Below the pieces are notes generated by a model that had not been told where the DNA came from, did not search any database, and saw only the letters and a list, made by a program, of their open reading frames with translations. Shown here piece after piece: positions 13,434 to 14,096 of a stretch of 14,096 nt of DNA; positions within the stretch are counted from its first letter, which is position 1; every line of letters starts with the position of its first letter. The stretch lies in assembly GCA_013203195.1 (NCBI GenBank), contig JABMQM010000277.1, positions 1-14,096 of the forward strand, in the 5' to 3' direction. This DNA is from Desulfobacteraceae bacterium. Its GTDB lineage: Bacteria > Desulfobacterota > Desulfobacteria > Desulfobacterales > UBA11574. The position numbers and the translations under genes are program-made.

Positions 13434-14096
13434 CTATTTGACCGGTGCCGTAAACGGCATTATCAGCAGGTGATGCAGGTTGAGTTTTTCGGACCGGTGA
13501 TGCCCGCCTACCCCGATGCGGATACGGCTCTGGACGACATCTGTCACCATGGTTCCCAGAATTCGATCCCAAATCGAAAAAATCGTACCATAGTTTCTAT
13601 CCCTTTCCTTGATAACGACGGAATGGTGAATACGGTGCATGGACGGCGGCACAAAAAGACCCCAATAAATTTTCTCAAACCATCCGGGCACGGTTAAACT
13701 GCTGTGCTGGAATTGAGCTGCAAAAACAAGCAGTGTTTCAAAAAAAAGCACGCCAAACATGTCCGCCCCGAGAAAGAACACAAGTGAAATTTTAATGACG
13801 GCGGATATGGTCAGTTCACCGATATGAAAACGAGTGGCTGTAGAGACATCCATGTTTAAATCCGTATGGTGAACCCGGTGAAATCGCCACAAAAAAGGCA
13901 TTTCGTGATTCAGCAGATGCCAGACATAGAGCATAAAATCCATAAAAATGACCGTCACCAGCACTTTCGCCCACTGCGGTATCCCTGTCATGTTCAAAAC
14001 CCCCAACTGTTTATCGGTTACATAGAGGCTCGTTTGAATCAGGACGGAAGCAAACAGCAGTTTTAGTATCAGGCTATTGAATATGGTAATACCCAA
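13434..14096 (-). CDS. Fatty acid hydroxylase/sterol desaturase family protein (partial)
   Basis: The 5' part lies beyond the window; 220 residues are visible and the frame is still open at the edge (the TTG at 14096 need not be the start). It is a membrane di-iron enzyme with the family's histidine boxes: HLLNH (60-64 of the visible part), HRVHH (73-77), QFQH (128-131) and HRIHH (154-158), followed by NYGTIFSIWDRILGT (168-182), typical of the family. Hydrophobic segments occur at about 6-24, 43-60 and 97-130. All expected histidines are present. Such enzymes hydroxylate or desaturate lipids with oxygen, so its presence in a presumed anaerobe hints at oxygen exposure or a non-canonical substrate. 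It may be co-transcribed with the methyltransferase downstream of it. Confidence 0.88.
   Translation of the reverse strand: MGITIFNSLILKLLFASVLIQTSLYVTDKQLGVLNMTGIPQWAKVLVTVIFMDFMLYVWHLLNHEMPFLWRFHRVHHTDLNMDVSTATRFHIGELTISAVIKISLVFFLGADMFGVLFFETLLVFAAQFQHSSLTVPGWFEKIYWGLFVPPSMHRIHHSVVIKERDRNYGTIFSIWDRILGTMVTDVVQSRIRIGVGGHHRSEKLNLHHLLIMPFTAPVK

Overview
The window looks like a chromosomal segment of a Gram-negative anaerobe, most likely a Desulfobacterota (deltaproteobacterial) sulfate- or metal-reducing lineage. The reasons are a recognisable hgcB (mercury-methylation ferredoxin), several exported proteins with CXXCH c-heme sites, an AcuB-like CBS-CBS-ACT protein, radical SAM/SPASM proteins, and intergenic spaces filled with short palindromic repeats. 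The taxonomic call is inference; there is no rRNA or other marker gene here.

Region 1 (1-1739): the last codons of an upstream gene (plausibly hgcA), then an intergenic stretch holding a palindromic MITE-like repeat, then hgcB on the + strand. Tail to tail with hgcB, with no base between the two stop codons, lies a minus-strand gene for an unusual exported protein that joins a thioredoxin-like CXXC domain, one c-heme site and an FMN-binding-like C-terminus.

Region 2 (1740-4720): a divergent promoter region, then a plus-strand run of three genes: AcuB-like CBS/ACT sensor, exported multidomain monoheme cytochrome c, and a cytochrome P460-type protein. This looks like a small redox operon in the periplasm with a cytoplasmic ligand-sensing partner. 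A 260-base convergent gap follows, with a possible broken membrane-protein remnant.

Region 3 (4982-8415, all minus strand): a tight operon read from high to low coordinate: polyprenyl-phosphate type GT2 glycosyltransferase (GTG start), radical SAM/SPASM protein A, radical SAM/SPASM protein B, and a TIGR04282/DUF2064 nucleotidyltransferase-like glycosyltransferase. The last three are joined by exact TAA|ATG junctions.

Region 4 (8670-12335, minus strand): a second overlapping operon: cellulose-synthase/CslA-like processive GT2, GT-C polytopic membrane glycosyltransferase, and an exported DUF547 protein. Regions 3 and 4 together suggest surface glycan or glycolipid assembly. They are separated by a 254-base repeat-rich spacer.

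Region 5 (12336-14096, minus strand): a repeat-bearing spacer, a SAM-dependent methyltransferase whose natural C-terminus lies in the -1 frame behind four 7-base homopolymer runs, and the 3' part of a fatty acid hydroxylase/sterol desaturase family membrane protein cut by the window edge.

The points most worth following are the hgcB locus with its inserted repeat and its redox neighbour, the twin radical SAM/glycosyltransferase operon, and the frameshifted methyltransferase.
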